Of a stretch of 64,000 nt of DNA, positions 42,356-52,400 are shown one piece after another (the first letter of the stretch is position 1; each line of letters begins with the position of its first letter). The DNA is from Perkinsus marinus ATCC 50983 (taxonomy: Eukaryota > Perkinsozoa > Perkinsida > Perkinsidae). The stretch covers positions 317,592 to 381,591 of the forward strand of contig NW_003213889.1 of assembly GCF_000006405.1 (NCBI RefSeq), read 5' to 3'. A program made the translations under genes and the position numbers. The notes under the pieces are model-generated. The model made no database searches. It worked only from the letters and a program-made list of their open reading frames with translations, and was not told where the DNA came from.

Positions 42356-44600
42356 TGGACAAGGTGACTATCGACGTAGACAGTACCTGAGACTCTGCGA
42401 GAGCATGCACCTCGCGTACTGCCAGAGAGCGACGGGCTCTGAAGGATATGCTGAACCGCATAGTTGCCGTACTGGTGTCTGGCCATAACGACGAAGTCCG
42501 ATACAAATATCTGAGAGGAACTTGAAGCACGAGATCGAGTCACAGCCCTACGTCCAGCAACCTCGAAGTGTAACGACCAACAACAACTGGATGCTCTGTC
42601 CACCCCGGTCCGTTGGGATAATGTTGTTGCATATCCGGCATCATTTCAACCTGACACGAGGAAGGAGGTCGTCAAATATGCACCAGCTGTCGTGTGTTCC
42701 ATCACCCGATCTACAGCGGGACACCTCTCGATAACCTTCTTAGCAGTAATGACACCCCATTGTGAGCAGCTTATTTCGATGAACCAATCCAGGAGGCATT
42801 CTAGTAGCCAGCCACTTTGGGCCATCACATCGAGAATCTAACCTCAGTGCATTGCCCGTTACCCCCCGAGTTCAGACATCCAGCCCACCTTGAGGAGCAC
42901 ATAGCATCCATTAGCATCGATAGCTAGCTCCCTACTGCATACTCGGATGGCACCCAGCAAAGGTAGCTGATTCGATCCACCGTAGCGCACGTTGGCCTCA
43001 CTAATGAGCCTTTGGATAACACGTGTACCATGCGGATGTATGCATAGATCGAACAAGGCACGGCCTTTGAGGATTTGGGTATTCAGTAGCTGCTCAAATG
43101 TAGCCATGTCGCTGACCTCGAGGACAGCCTGGGAGACGTAGTTGCCAATAGAGTGGAAGGAGAGTGGTAGAAATAACGGCACGAGTCGATCGACGACTCG
43201 AGAGACCTGAACAGCAGATGAGCATGATGATAATGAACAACATCGAGAGCCTCATACCTGCGAGGCATTGCGGAAATCAGCACGAAGTGCATCCTGTAAG
43301 TAGAGGGATGTGACGTGGTCCTCAGCATAAGCCCGGACCTCTTCATCAGTCAACGCAAGGAAGTCATCAAAGGGGAACTGCCCTATGTTCTTCACCATAA
43401 GCCTATCCAAAGAGCCTCGACTGATGCTGGCAGCCAACAAAGCGGGAGGGAGTTCGGCATAGCCTGGCGGTAATGGAGGCAGCGCCAAGCGGAAGGGATG
43501 TTCGTATTTGCCATGCTCTGACGGTAGGGCAGAGTACTGAGCAGCAGCAGCAGCAGACGAGGTCGTCTCGTAGATGATGGGATTGATCATTGGGGAGAGG
43601 CTACGTTCCCCTCCTTCTCCTCTTGAGTGCTGCTGAGGCACGTTATGCGGCAATGTCGAACTACCCAAAGCCGTGGCAGTGGAGTAGGATACAGTTGGGG
43701 ACAACACAGGGGACCGAGGGGATGCCCAAGGATCATAGTACTCCGTTGCTGGTGATGGTACCGAGGGTGGAGGATAGTGTATGTAAGGCCTAAATAAGCA
43801 TCCCTATCACTATTGTTTCATACGCTCGCGTCTACCCAGGTGGCCCCCACGACTGACTGTAGGAGTAGTCGTCGCCTCGTTCCATGCCCAGGTCTGTGGT
43901 GGTCCGTGGTGCGTTGTCCATCGAGTAGGGTATGCTGCCAACAGGCCCAGGATATCTCTGGATAGGGGCTGCCATCTCCACTAGGCCTGCCACAGACGAT
44001 GACCATACAGAGCCCACTAGAGGTTCACCTACGCATGTCGTTCACACTGGAGGAGGATTGGTTTATACTGCTTCCGGCGGTACCAAACCAAGGTTGGGAA
44101 GGACCACGGTCACCCCATTGGTTAACAGAGTAATCGTAGTGGCTTGCGAGTGAGCCGCTACCGGGAGGCGGGCCCATTGGGAGGAGTGGAGGAGGCATCG
44201 CTGGTGGAGGCTGCGGCTCGTAATCTCCCCCTATGCATGCACCCTGTGGTATGGCTATCTACAGTAAAGCCACCATGCATATACAAGCATAAGCAGGCCT
44301 AGCTTACCCCAGGTGGCGGGGATGGTGGAGGGGGAGGGGGAGGAGGAGGTGGGGGCATCATCATCCACCCCGAGTCCACAGTTGGCGGCCCGTAGTGTGA
44401 CGGAGGAGGGGGAGAGCAACAGCTCTCGGCGGCTTGTGGAGCAGTAGTTGACAGGAAACAGTCGCGTGGCGAATTCGCCATGGATTGTGTTCGAGAGTCG
44501 TAGAGTGGTCGGTCACCCGTAGGCAACTCCAAAGACTGTGGTGTAGAAGAACACCTAGTGAGGGGGCTATAATCACATGTCTATATGTTCCTTGTCATCC
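42356..44600 (-). CDS. Pumilio/PUF-family RNA-binding protein
   Basis: PUF proteins bind mRNA 3' UTRs and repress translation or trigger decay. Minus-strand exons start with a Pro-rich N-terminal part (about 44481-44313; MANSPRDCFLSTTAP, then a run of 11 prolines). A large exon at 43707-43252 ends in a charged helix (TDEEVRAYAEDHVTSLYLQD). The repeat region follows: 43182-42880 with SIGNYVSQAVLEVSD and FDLCIHPHGTRVIQRLISEA, about 42830-42710 with QWGVITAKKVIERC, and about 42530-42440 with FVVMARHQYGNYAVQHILQ. The last is the classic PUM helix with Asn-Tyr-Gln recognition residues. The number of repeats cannot be settled and the 3' end may be in the adjacent gap. The start codon is uncertain because open frame continues upstream of ATG 44481. 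Confidence 0.85.
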
Positions 44601-44730
44601 TGAGCACCCAGTCCAAGTGCGCACTGCTGATTGACAACACCACGAGCCTCAGTGGCTAATGGTGACTGAACGCAGCAAGCGGGGGATAGATAGGAATCAT
44701 TAAGACGCTAAGGGCAGAGGTAGAGTATCG

Positions 44731-45236
44731 TTAATCGTTACCCTCATCAAAGTCAGCTGGTTTGTCCGGACCAAACATGCACAGGTGTCCGAGGCCTCGA
44801 GCTTCCATATCCTCCACTAGACATGCACGGTACTCCTCAAAGTACTCGTCACACGAGAGGGCTAGATCGCCTCGAAGGAATGCATGCCGGTACCTGACCA
44901 CACAGTATGATGATGTGGCGAAGGAGTGGTATGAGTGGCATACACACCAATTATTGAAGCATTGGTCGTATCGATCCTTAAGATGCTTACACGACTGAAT
45001 GGCCTGCTTATGAGCGTCTGCCACTTGCCGACCATCCTATAGGGAAACGGGTTTCTTCCAAATCATTTCTAGATTCTTACAGAGGTTGCTACAAAGTGCG
45101 ATATTACATCGGGGTCGACTTCAGGTGATGATGTCGGTTCATCCTTTGGTACTGCAGGCATCTCCTTGCTACTGCCACTGCTCTTGGTCTCAGACGAAAC
45201 ATCACTCTCTTTCTTGGCTCCCCATAACCAGCCCAT
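44731..45236 (-). CDS. TRIAP1/Mdm35-like twin CX9C protein
   Basis: Mdm35/TRIAP1 escorts PRELI/Ups lipid-transfer proteins in the mitochondrial intermembrane space. Exons 45236-45081, 45036-44948 and 44893-44731 chain to 135 aa with introns of 44 and 54 bp. The first CX9C is CKHLKDRYDQC, followed by FNNWYRHAFLRGD; the second is CDEYFEEYRAC. Both spacings and the FNxWY core fit the family. It carries an unusual N-terminal extension of about 52 residues (MGWLWGAKKESDVSSE and a Ser/Pro-rich stretch), whereas the known proteins are 76-86 aa. The tail is acidic (DFDEGND). Confidence 0.9.
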
Positions 45237-45292
45237 TGTCAGGAGGTAAACTACCGAGGGGACCACTCACCACTCTGAGAAACCCATTCAGC

Positions 45293-45697
45293 TCAAGACA
45301 GTGAGAATTGAGAGCGGGAAACACGACAAATATGGTACCAATATAACTCTATCGTTGCGGACATCAAAGAGGAAATATATATGAATACAGGCATGACTAT
45401 TAGTACGTTTGACATTATGTGCCGAGCGTTCGAGCTCCTCCTTACATTGAGCCACCACAAAGATGAGCCCGTTAGATAGACTATTGTGACTGGTACTTTC
45501 CTCCTCTGCTTCATCCTATGTGTTATCCAATCACCAGTACCCCCCTGGAGGAAGATTTGAGGATACTCTAATGCTGCAATATCCAGATGGGACGGGTTAC
45601 TGGGATAAGACAATGCTGGGCTAATCTCATCAACGCCACCGTCCACCAGCTCGGCAACATCGGATATTCCCGAGCCTAGCATTCCGACCAACTCCAT
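45293..45697 (-). CDS. Unknown small ORF
   Basis: The ATG at 45697 opens MELVGMLGSGISDVAELVDG, then VDEISPALSYPSNPSHLDIA. A GT donor (AGGAAAGTACCA) occurs near 45500, so only the first 65 residues or so are likely coding. The downstream exon was not found. The acidic N-terminal part looks protein-like, but no family is recognised. Confidence 0.3.
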   Translation of the reverse strand: MELVGMLGSGISDVAELVDGGVDEISPALSYPSNPSHLDIAALEYPQIFLQGGTGDWITHRMKQRRKVPVTIVYLTGSSLWWLNVRRSSNARHIMSNVLIVMPVFIYISSLMSATIELYWYHICRVSRSQFSLS

Positions 45698-45851
45698 CTG
45701 GCCGCGAAACCCATCTAGTTTCGATCAGATCCTCTACCTCATGTTACCCATTGAAGTGAATGAGACCAACCTCTGTACAGCTAGTCTCGGCGATATAACC
45801 GGAGGCAGTTGCCGTACTACCGTTATATATTTGGCACGGCTTTCCTGGGGC

Positions 45852-47452
45852 TTAACTATCCTGATCGTTGTGATACTGAGGCACGCATTCACAGACAGCT
45901 TGGCTATTCTCTCTCTCGCGAGCTAAGTCACTCGATAACGTCGTTTCTGCCACTGTCGATGCAGAGTGGGACCCAATCAGCCCCAGAGTCTCTGGGCCAG
46001 AGATTCGGAGGAAGACAGACTGAACGAGAAGTTCTAGGGACAACTCGAGTGACAATGTCAACAAAACTAACCAGGAAGAACGGCGAAACTGAGTTGAGTG
46101 ATGATAGCAGGGACTGGCATAAGCCAATCGACTGTTACCTCCGACTATGGCAGAAGGAGGCGTTCCGTCTGGGGCGATTGAACACTCATATTCATGCGTG
46201 ACCTGGGAGATACCTTCCTCTCTGCTGGTGAGGCGACTAGAGGTACCGATAGAGGCACTAGACTCGGTGAAACCTGAAGAAACGTAAAACGCTCAGGACA
46301 TCATCATCGATGTACTTTACTTACCCTTGTTTTAGTGCCAAGCCCGAAAGGTAACCTCACAGCTTGGTCATAGACCAATTGGCCGTATACGAGTAGCACA
46401 AACCCGACAGCTTGAACCCAGGAGTACTTAGTGAGGGGCTCACCCAATCCGTTCCCAGGGGCTGCATAGTACCTACAAAACAGATGGGAACAAGACCTAA
46501 GCAGGAGGAGTTCGAATTACATGAGCACTGATACCAACCAGATGACGATGGTCCTTGAAGCATCCAGGAAGGTATGATGCATAGCCGAAGCCTCTGCGGT
46601 AACCATGACGCCGCATATGTTGAAGACGAGAATCGAGACGATGAAACCCAGTGTACAGATAAGCAACGTCGGGGAATTGGACAGCATCACGAAAGAGTCC
46701 TCTGTGTTCTCCATAACATTGCCTACGTCAGATCCTGGGAGATGCTGTAGTGCCGGCACGAAGACTAGGCACATGAGAAGTGTTCCCCAGAAGCCCTCTA
46801 GCCCTACTAAAGCCATTGGGGCTACATCGTTCGGGGGCTTGAGAAGGAACTCCTCCAGAACGTACTGTGCAGCACACACAACTTGCCCTGCTATTATGAT
46901 GAAGATACCGAGAAGCATTAACGGCAGGCTCACGACTTGGGTCTGCTGCTCACGCGAAGAGAGGGAGGACACTCCGACCAAGACGAGAGCAGTTAAGCAA
47001 AGGAAGACTCCTACCCAATGATGACGATACATCTTACGCCCGAGGAAAAGCACCGAGAATAGCGCAGAGAAGAGAAGTATACTGCCCTTGAGCATTTGGT
47101 ATACGGAGACAGGGGTGTAGACCAGACCGATAGCTTGTAGAGAGGATCCTAGTAGATCGAATATCGAAGGGATGCATACCGTGAAGCACATACGGAGACC
47201 GATATTGGAGGATCCACTTTCAGGCAGAGTGTTGGAAGGTCTCTTATCACTTTTCTGGCGTAGACAATAGTACATGGGCAGTGCCAGGAGCATGGCAACA
47301 AACATGACCAAGCTCATGTACCACGGTTTTTGGAAGAAATGGGTCATGCCGTCGATACCGATACCACTACTCTGAAACATCATTTTCTCTATAATAGAGT
47401 TTGCGGACCCAGCCAATAGCCCTATACCAAATATGTAGGAGAAAGCCACCAT
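45852..47452 (-). CDS. SLC35F6-like nucleotide-sugar-type transporter
   Basis: Multi-pass member of the SLC35F6 branch of the DMT superfamily; animal SLC35F6 sits in lysosomal and mitochondrial membranes. Exon 1 is 47452-46521, a 48-bp intron follows, and exon 2 starts at 46472; phase rebuilds a Met codon. Strong family blocks are CIPSIFDLLGSSLQAIGLVY, VSVYQMLKGSILLFSALFSV and LFLGRKM, IIAGQVVCAAQYVLEEFLLK, ALVGLEGFWGTLLMCL, FLDASRTIVIWLVSVLM and YSWVQAVGFVLLVYGQLVYD. About ten transmembrane helices are predicted. After a GT donor near 46332 a third exon begins GFTESSASIGTSSRLTSREE; its open frame continues to 45852, but an internal donor near 46135 could end it sooner. Confidence 0.9.
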
Positions 47453-47789
47453 TAATGGGACTGGAAAACGAGGCGTGACCTGACATAACTATAGCGCACT
47501 GTACAACACAACAGTATTACACATAGTTAAGGGAGAAGTGTGGCAAATTGCCACTGGCAATCAACACATCCACCAAACACTAACACAGACATGCAACAAG
47601 AAAGGGTAAGATCTGTAGAGCATCCTTTTCCCAGTGACCATAGGTATCAAATAGGCACATGTGAAGGGTCGTTGTTGTTGTTGATCTCAGACCTAATGGG
47701 TACACAGTCGTTATGGTAGTATAATTACCGATACCACACCAAGGCATACAAGGTCTATTTCGCTCCTAGTATTACAAAGCTGTCCGCCT
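47453..47789. other. Upstream region of the SLC35F6-like gene
   Basis: About 340 bp between the start codon and the large minisatellite. It is the probable promoter. It contains a short (GTT)4 tract near 47673 and no other recognised element. Confidence 0.5.
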
Positions 47790-48826
47790 GGGGCAACTAT
47801 GCCACGATCACGATATATCCTAGTACAATCAATCCCCACACGCGGGGCAACTATGCCACGATTGCGAGATATACTCAAGTACAATAGATTCCCATACGCG
47901 GGGCAACTATGCCACGATCCCGAGATATACTCAAGTACAATAAATTCCTTGAAGCGGGGCAACTATGCCACGATCTCGAAGAATGCTCAAGTATAATCAA
48001 TTCTCTCAAGCGGGGTAACTATGCCACGATCTCGAGGGATGCTCAAGCACAATAAATTCGTTGAAGCGGGGCAACTATGCCACGATCCCGAGATATACTC
48101 AAGTACGATGAGTTCCTTGAAGCGAGGCAACTATGCCACGATCCGGAGATATACTCAAGTACGATGAGTTCCTTGAAGCGGGGCAGCTATGCCACGATCC
48201 CGAGATATACTCAAGTACGATGAGTTCCTTGAAGCGGGGCAACTATGCCACGATCCGGAGATATACTCAAGTACGATGAGTTCCTTGAAGCGGGGCAACT
48301 ATGCCACGATCCGGAGATATACTCAAGTACGATGCGTTCCTTGAAGCGGGGCAACTATGCCACGATCCGGAGATATACTCAAGTACGATGCGTTCCTTGA
48401 AGCGAGGCAACTATGCCACGATCCCGAGATATACTCAAGTACGATGAGTTCCTTGAAGCGGGGCAACTATGCCACGATCCGGAGATATACTCAAGTACGA
48501 TGCGTTCCTTGAAGCGGGGCAACTATGCCACGATCCCGAGATATACTCAAGTACGATGCGTTCCTTGAAGCGGGGCAACTATGCCACGATCCGGAGATAT
48601 ACTCAAGTACGATGCGTTCCTTGAAGCGAGGCAACTATGCCACGATCCGGAGATATACTCAAGTACGATGCGTTCCTTGAAGCGAGGCAACTATGCCACG
48701 ATCCCGAGATATACTCAAGTACGATGAGTTCCTTGAAGCGGGGCAACTATGCCACGATCCGGAGATATACTCAAGTACGATGCGTTCCTTGAAGCGGGGC
48801 AACTATGCCACGATCCCGAGATGTGC
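47790..48826. repeat. 56-bp minisatellite, array 3, 19 units
   Basis: Units start at 47790, 47844 and then every 56 bp to 48796. The consensus begins GGGGCAACTATGCCACGATC, followed by CCGAGATATACTCAAGTACG and ATGAGTTCCTTGAAGC. The first units are more diverged; the later ones differ mainly at three sites (GGGG/GAGG, CCCGAG/CCGGAG, ATGAG/ATGCG). GGCA..TGCC in the core is a small inverted repeat. Orientation matches arrays 1 and 2. ORFs through it are not coding because 56 is not a multiple of three. Confidence 0.98.
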
Positions 48827-49130
48827 TTTGCTTTCGATCACGCTGATCACCCTATTCACGATAATCCAATTGAGTGCAATAAGTGAAGCCAACCGACGAG
48901 CCTTTCGGCAGTGAGGATGCTCCCTAAGCTTCGCGAAGAAGCCACGTTGCGGTCACAGAAGTTCCTTTATGGATGAGCGGCGTCTGCCGTCACCTTGCAC
49001 GCATGTGCATCAAAAAGCGCGCGCCCGATTTCCGGGCATCATGCGCTTACGATCGCGCGCAACAAGTCTACTATCAGCAGCCATATCGCTAATAGTTATA
49101 GAGGGTACGTCCCCTCCATATTTGATTATT
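48827..49130. other. Spacer upstream of the PTEN-like gene
   Basis: About 300 bp between the minisatellite and ATG 49131. It contains a GC-rich patch with GCGCGC motifs (49017-49065) and no recognised gene. Confidence 0.5.
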
Positions 49131-51207
49131 ATGAGTGGTCCTGATGATACCACTGATGGAGGGAAATGGGATGCTCTGTGGAAAGGTGGCCAAGGTCTCG
49201 CTACAGCCTTACAGAGCCAATCAAAGGATGTTGCTGCCAAGTTACAGGTTCAGGCCCACGACCTGGCCAACCAAGTACTACAAGGAAGCCATATCCCTTC
49301 CTTCTCTAGTTGCTATCCCCTAGGTATCCTCAACGGAGTGGGGAGGTAAAGTGACCACGGCAGTCCAACAGGTGAAAGGACCGGTAGTAGTAGTGGTTAT
49401 CAATCGCGGTGTTGACAGGCAGCTGAGGGTCTCCATCGAGACTATCGTAAGGTCGCAGCAACGGTCCTGCCTACCGAGAAGCCCCCGAAGAGGAACATCA
49501 ACATGAAGCTTGCTTCTCGGATATTTCTAATACCCTTCCCTGAGAAGAATAGGGTCTCCTCGATTGCCGCGGCGTTCCCGGGCGATTGCAAGATTTTCAA
49601 CATGTCAGAACGAAAGTAGGCCCTAGATGGATCCGAGTTGTAATCAGCCCATGATCGACTTCTAGGTACGACCCTTCAGAGGTATTCTCAACCATAGAAA
49701 CCTCAGTGGTAGACATAGTCTTCCCTGGGCTTCCGTATCCCCCTCTCGTCAAGACTGCTGAGATATGCCTCCAAGTCGAAGAGTGGCTCCGTGGAGATCC
49801 AACGCGATGTGTTGCGGTAGTAGAAGTACCGGGACTGCTTACTCTACGTATTTACATCCCTGCTTAGTTACACTGTATTCCTAGTGGGTTGCCTACTCGT
49901 ACGGCTGTAGTATCGGCATGCTTACTGTTTTGGCTCTTTCCTGCCGACTACAGCCATCCATTGGATGCAGTGCCCAGGGTATGCAAGTCCCTACCATTGA
50001 AAGAAGAGGACCTGTTGCCGAGCCAGAGACGGTAATAGCATTCTGCATGTCTCTGGTGGACTCCACGAAAGTCTAGTTATGCTTGATGCCTTTGATAGGT
50101 ATCTCTCTCAGTTCTACCGCTGCATCTGCAGCCGTAGTATTAGTGACGAGGACAGCTCCGACTCGGGGGGAGATTATCTAACCCCCTTGCCAGTCAGCAT
50201 GAATATCGTCAAGGTTGTTGTGAAGGCTAATGATGATTGCGATAGCGGTACTAATAGTCGCTGGTGTTGTCCATGATATTGTTACCTGCTTCTAGATAGC
50301 ACACCTCTGGCCAACCCTACCTCTAAGGTAGGATGGAGGCCGTATCTAGACCTATGGCAGCAGGGACGAAAGCTCTATTCAAGTTGGGAACCTGTGGGAG
50401 ATGACTCAGCACCGGCTAAGAAGTCCAGAGTCGATGAGCCCATCCTTACCTTCACAATACCCAATGGTGGTATTCCTATCAGCGAGGATGTACTACTATT
50501 AGAGATAGCTCAGCGTACTGTCGAGTATTTTCGTCTCGCAGGTCATCCTCAGACTACGGACTTATCCTGGACCTCACACTGTGTTCCGTGTCCCCCTACC
50601 TTCCCCAGGGGTTCTCTATCATGACCAAGCTACGTGTATATCGCTTACCCGAGCCGATATCGATGGAGGTGTACTATCGGAATTCGTGGATGATGTTGAA
50701 GTGTTCCTCTCCTTTGAGGGTAATAGTATCCTAGAGTTACTTGTAGGATAGCGGTCTTCTCTGAATTAAGATACGCATGTCGACGAGGAGAGTTCAGCTA
50801 TTCGGAACGCTCGGCAAGTTCTTGCCGATTGCCGGACCAAGTTCAGACGTCATTACACAGAGGACGTCACTAAAGGTCGTAGTAGCAGTAGAAGCAGTAA
50901 TAGCAAAGGGAATAGCAAGTCTAGTCGGAAAGAGGTAGGGAACGATAATAGATGGTGTCGAGAAGTCAACTTATGTCAGAGGAAGTCCTCGGGGGATTCT
51001 CACAAGCGCAAGCATAAGGCTGCTGTCAGCTGCGAGAAGCATAGTCCTGTGCTTACCAAGGCCGTCGAGCCTGCGATGAGCACTCAGGCCAAGGATACTG
51101 AGCTTACTCCGAGTGCTGCTACTGTGGGCACTCAAAGCGTGAATGATATATCAATACCTCTGGGGTCACCAGTGGATGATGTAGAATTGGGCCTTGATGA
51201 CTTGTAA
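49131..51207 (+). CDS. PTEN-like phosphatase and C2 domain protein of auxilin/GAK type
   Basis: ATG 49131 opens MSGPDDTTDGGKWDALWKGG and a helical leader. Then come the tensin-phosphatase blocks: NMKLASRIFLIPFPEKNR, CKIFNMSER, YDPSEVFSTIETS and FPGLPYPPLVKTAEICLQVE, and after a short intron HCIPSGLPTRTAVVSACLLF. A C2-tensin region follows with KVGWRPYLDLWQQGRKLYSS, TFTIPNGGIPISEDVLL, VFRVPLPSPGVLYHD and FVDDVEVFLSFEG. A long Ser/Lys-rich tail ends DDVELGLDDL at TAA 51205-51207. Order and motifs parallel the PTEN-C2 part of auxilin/GAK, which binds phosphoinositides on vesicles. The P-loop is Cys-x7-Arg rather than Cys-x5-Arg, so catalysis is doubtful. There is no J domain. Introns were located by eye and not all phased. 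Confidence 0.75.
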
Positions 51208-52400
51208 TAGGGGTTGCCTTGGAGTAGAGAGGTAGTGTGGTGATTAGGTATGGCTTAACGGAAGTAGATGAGTATACGGCATGGGATGCCCAAGGGGGCT
51301 CCCCTCAAGAGGATGATGAGTCACGACGATGTTGCGGTCCGGCTGATAGTCCCCCTATATTTACGGGGAAGGGATGACACTTGATATGAACTGCTATCAA
51401 CAACGTCCTCGTCATCATCATGATCATTTTCTTTATCATTTGTCTCATCTTCGGGTGATGCCCTGGCCCCCCCCCCCCATCTGCTGTTGTCCTCTTGCCA
51501 CCACTGCTTAGTTGAACGCTCGAGGTTATAGAGATAGTGATGAATGTCTTATCACGCCGACTTGCGTTGATCAGTTGTCAAGAAACATCCGTCTGGGGTA
51601 TCCGGTCGCTCCTTATCATACCTTGCCACCTGCATTATATCACCGTCATGATCCCATGAGCTTGGCTGTTGCATGTTTCTATTCCCGCTGTCCAGAGGAA
51701 GGCTGGTCGCTTACTAAGGAGGGGAGGGGGCAATTTCCGAAGCATCATTATCATTGATGCCATTGATAATGGCCTTAGCAGAGGAGGCTAGCAAGGGAGG
51801 GAGCATTCCTGTGAAGGATGGTGAGGTTTCTATGCTTCATCTGTTCATAGTAACCGACAGGGTGGTATGAAGTCGATAGAGAGCTGTAGTTGAAGGCCAG
51901 CGAGAACTTTTCACTGAGGGTGACGGTGTGTGGACATCTGGAGATGGGTAAGCATCATGCTGGGGTAAGTTCAGAAGGCTGGATGTATCTTATAGAGCTT
52001 ATTAAGGCAGTTGTTGGGCCCATCGTGACCAGGCGGGACAGGCGGAAGAGGGTTAATGAGTATATACCATATTTGAGTGCTATAGCGGTAGCATTGTACT
52101 TGAGAATTTAATAGATGGTCCAGTGTGTTAGTACGGAAGGGTTTTATGCCGCTTTCGAGGATCAACAGCCGGGTCTGCCCAGGAACTGCGTATTACACGC
52201 ATGTAAATGAGTTCGCCTTACCACGGCTTAGTGCATGTTGAGTTGTTACAGTTTCTCGTTGACTCGGTCTGGCTTCGTTATAGGGGCTTCCCCTTTCACA
52301 GAACTAGTCCTAGTGTGGCATCAATGTCGATGAGCAGGGAGCCCAGTAGCAGCGCCTGCCTTCCTCTGCCCTTACGACAGGAGCTCGAGCTCGACAACAA
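51208..52400 (+). other. Unresolved plus-strand coding-like stretch
   Basis: Between the PTEN-like gene and the CHMP7-like gene several short open stretches look coding, for example about 51755-51840 (ALAEEASKGGSIPVKDGEVS), about 51890-52050 (VTVCGHLEMGKHH; IELIKAVVGPIVTRRDRRK) and about 52225-52290 (VHVELLQFLVDSVWLRYRG). They could be a small separate gene or upstream exons of the CHMP7-like gene. No family was recognised. Confidence 0.3.

Noticed and set aside
47790-48826. Possible CRISPR-like array
   Set aside because: The whole 56-bp unit is repeated with no unique spacers, and the genome is eukaryotic. It is a minisatellite.
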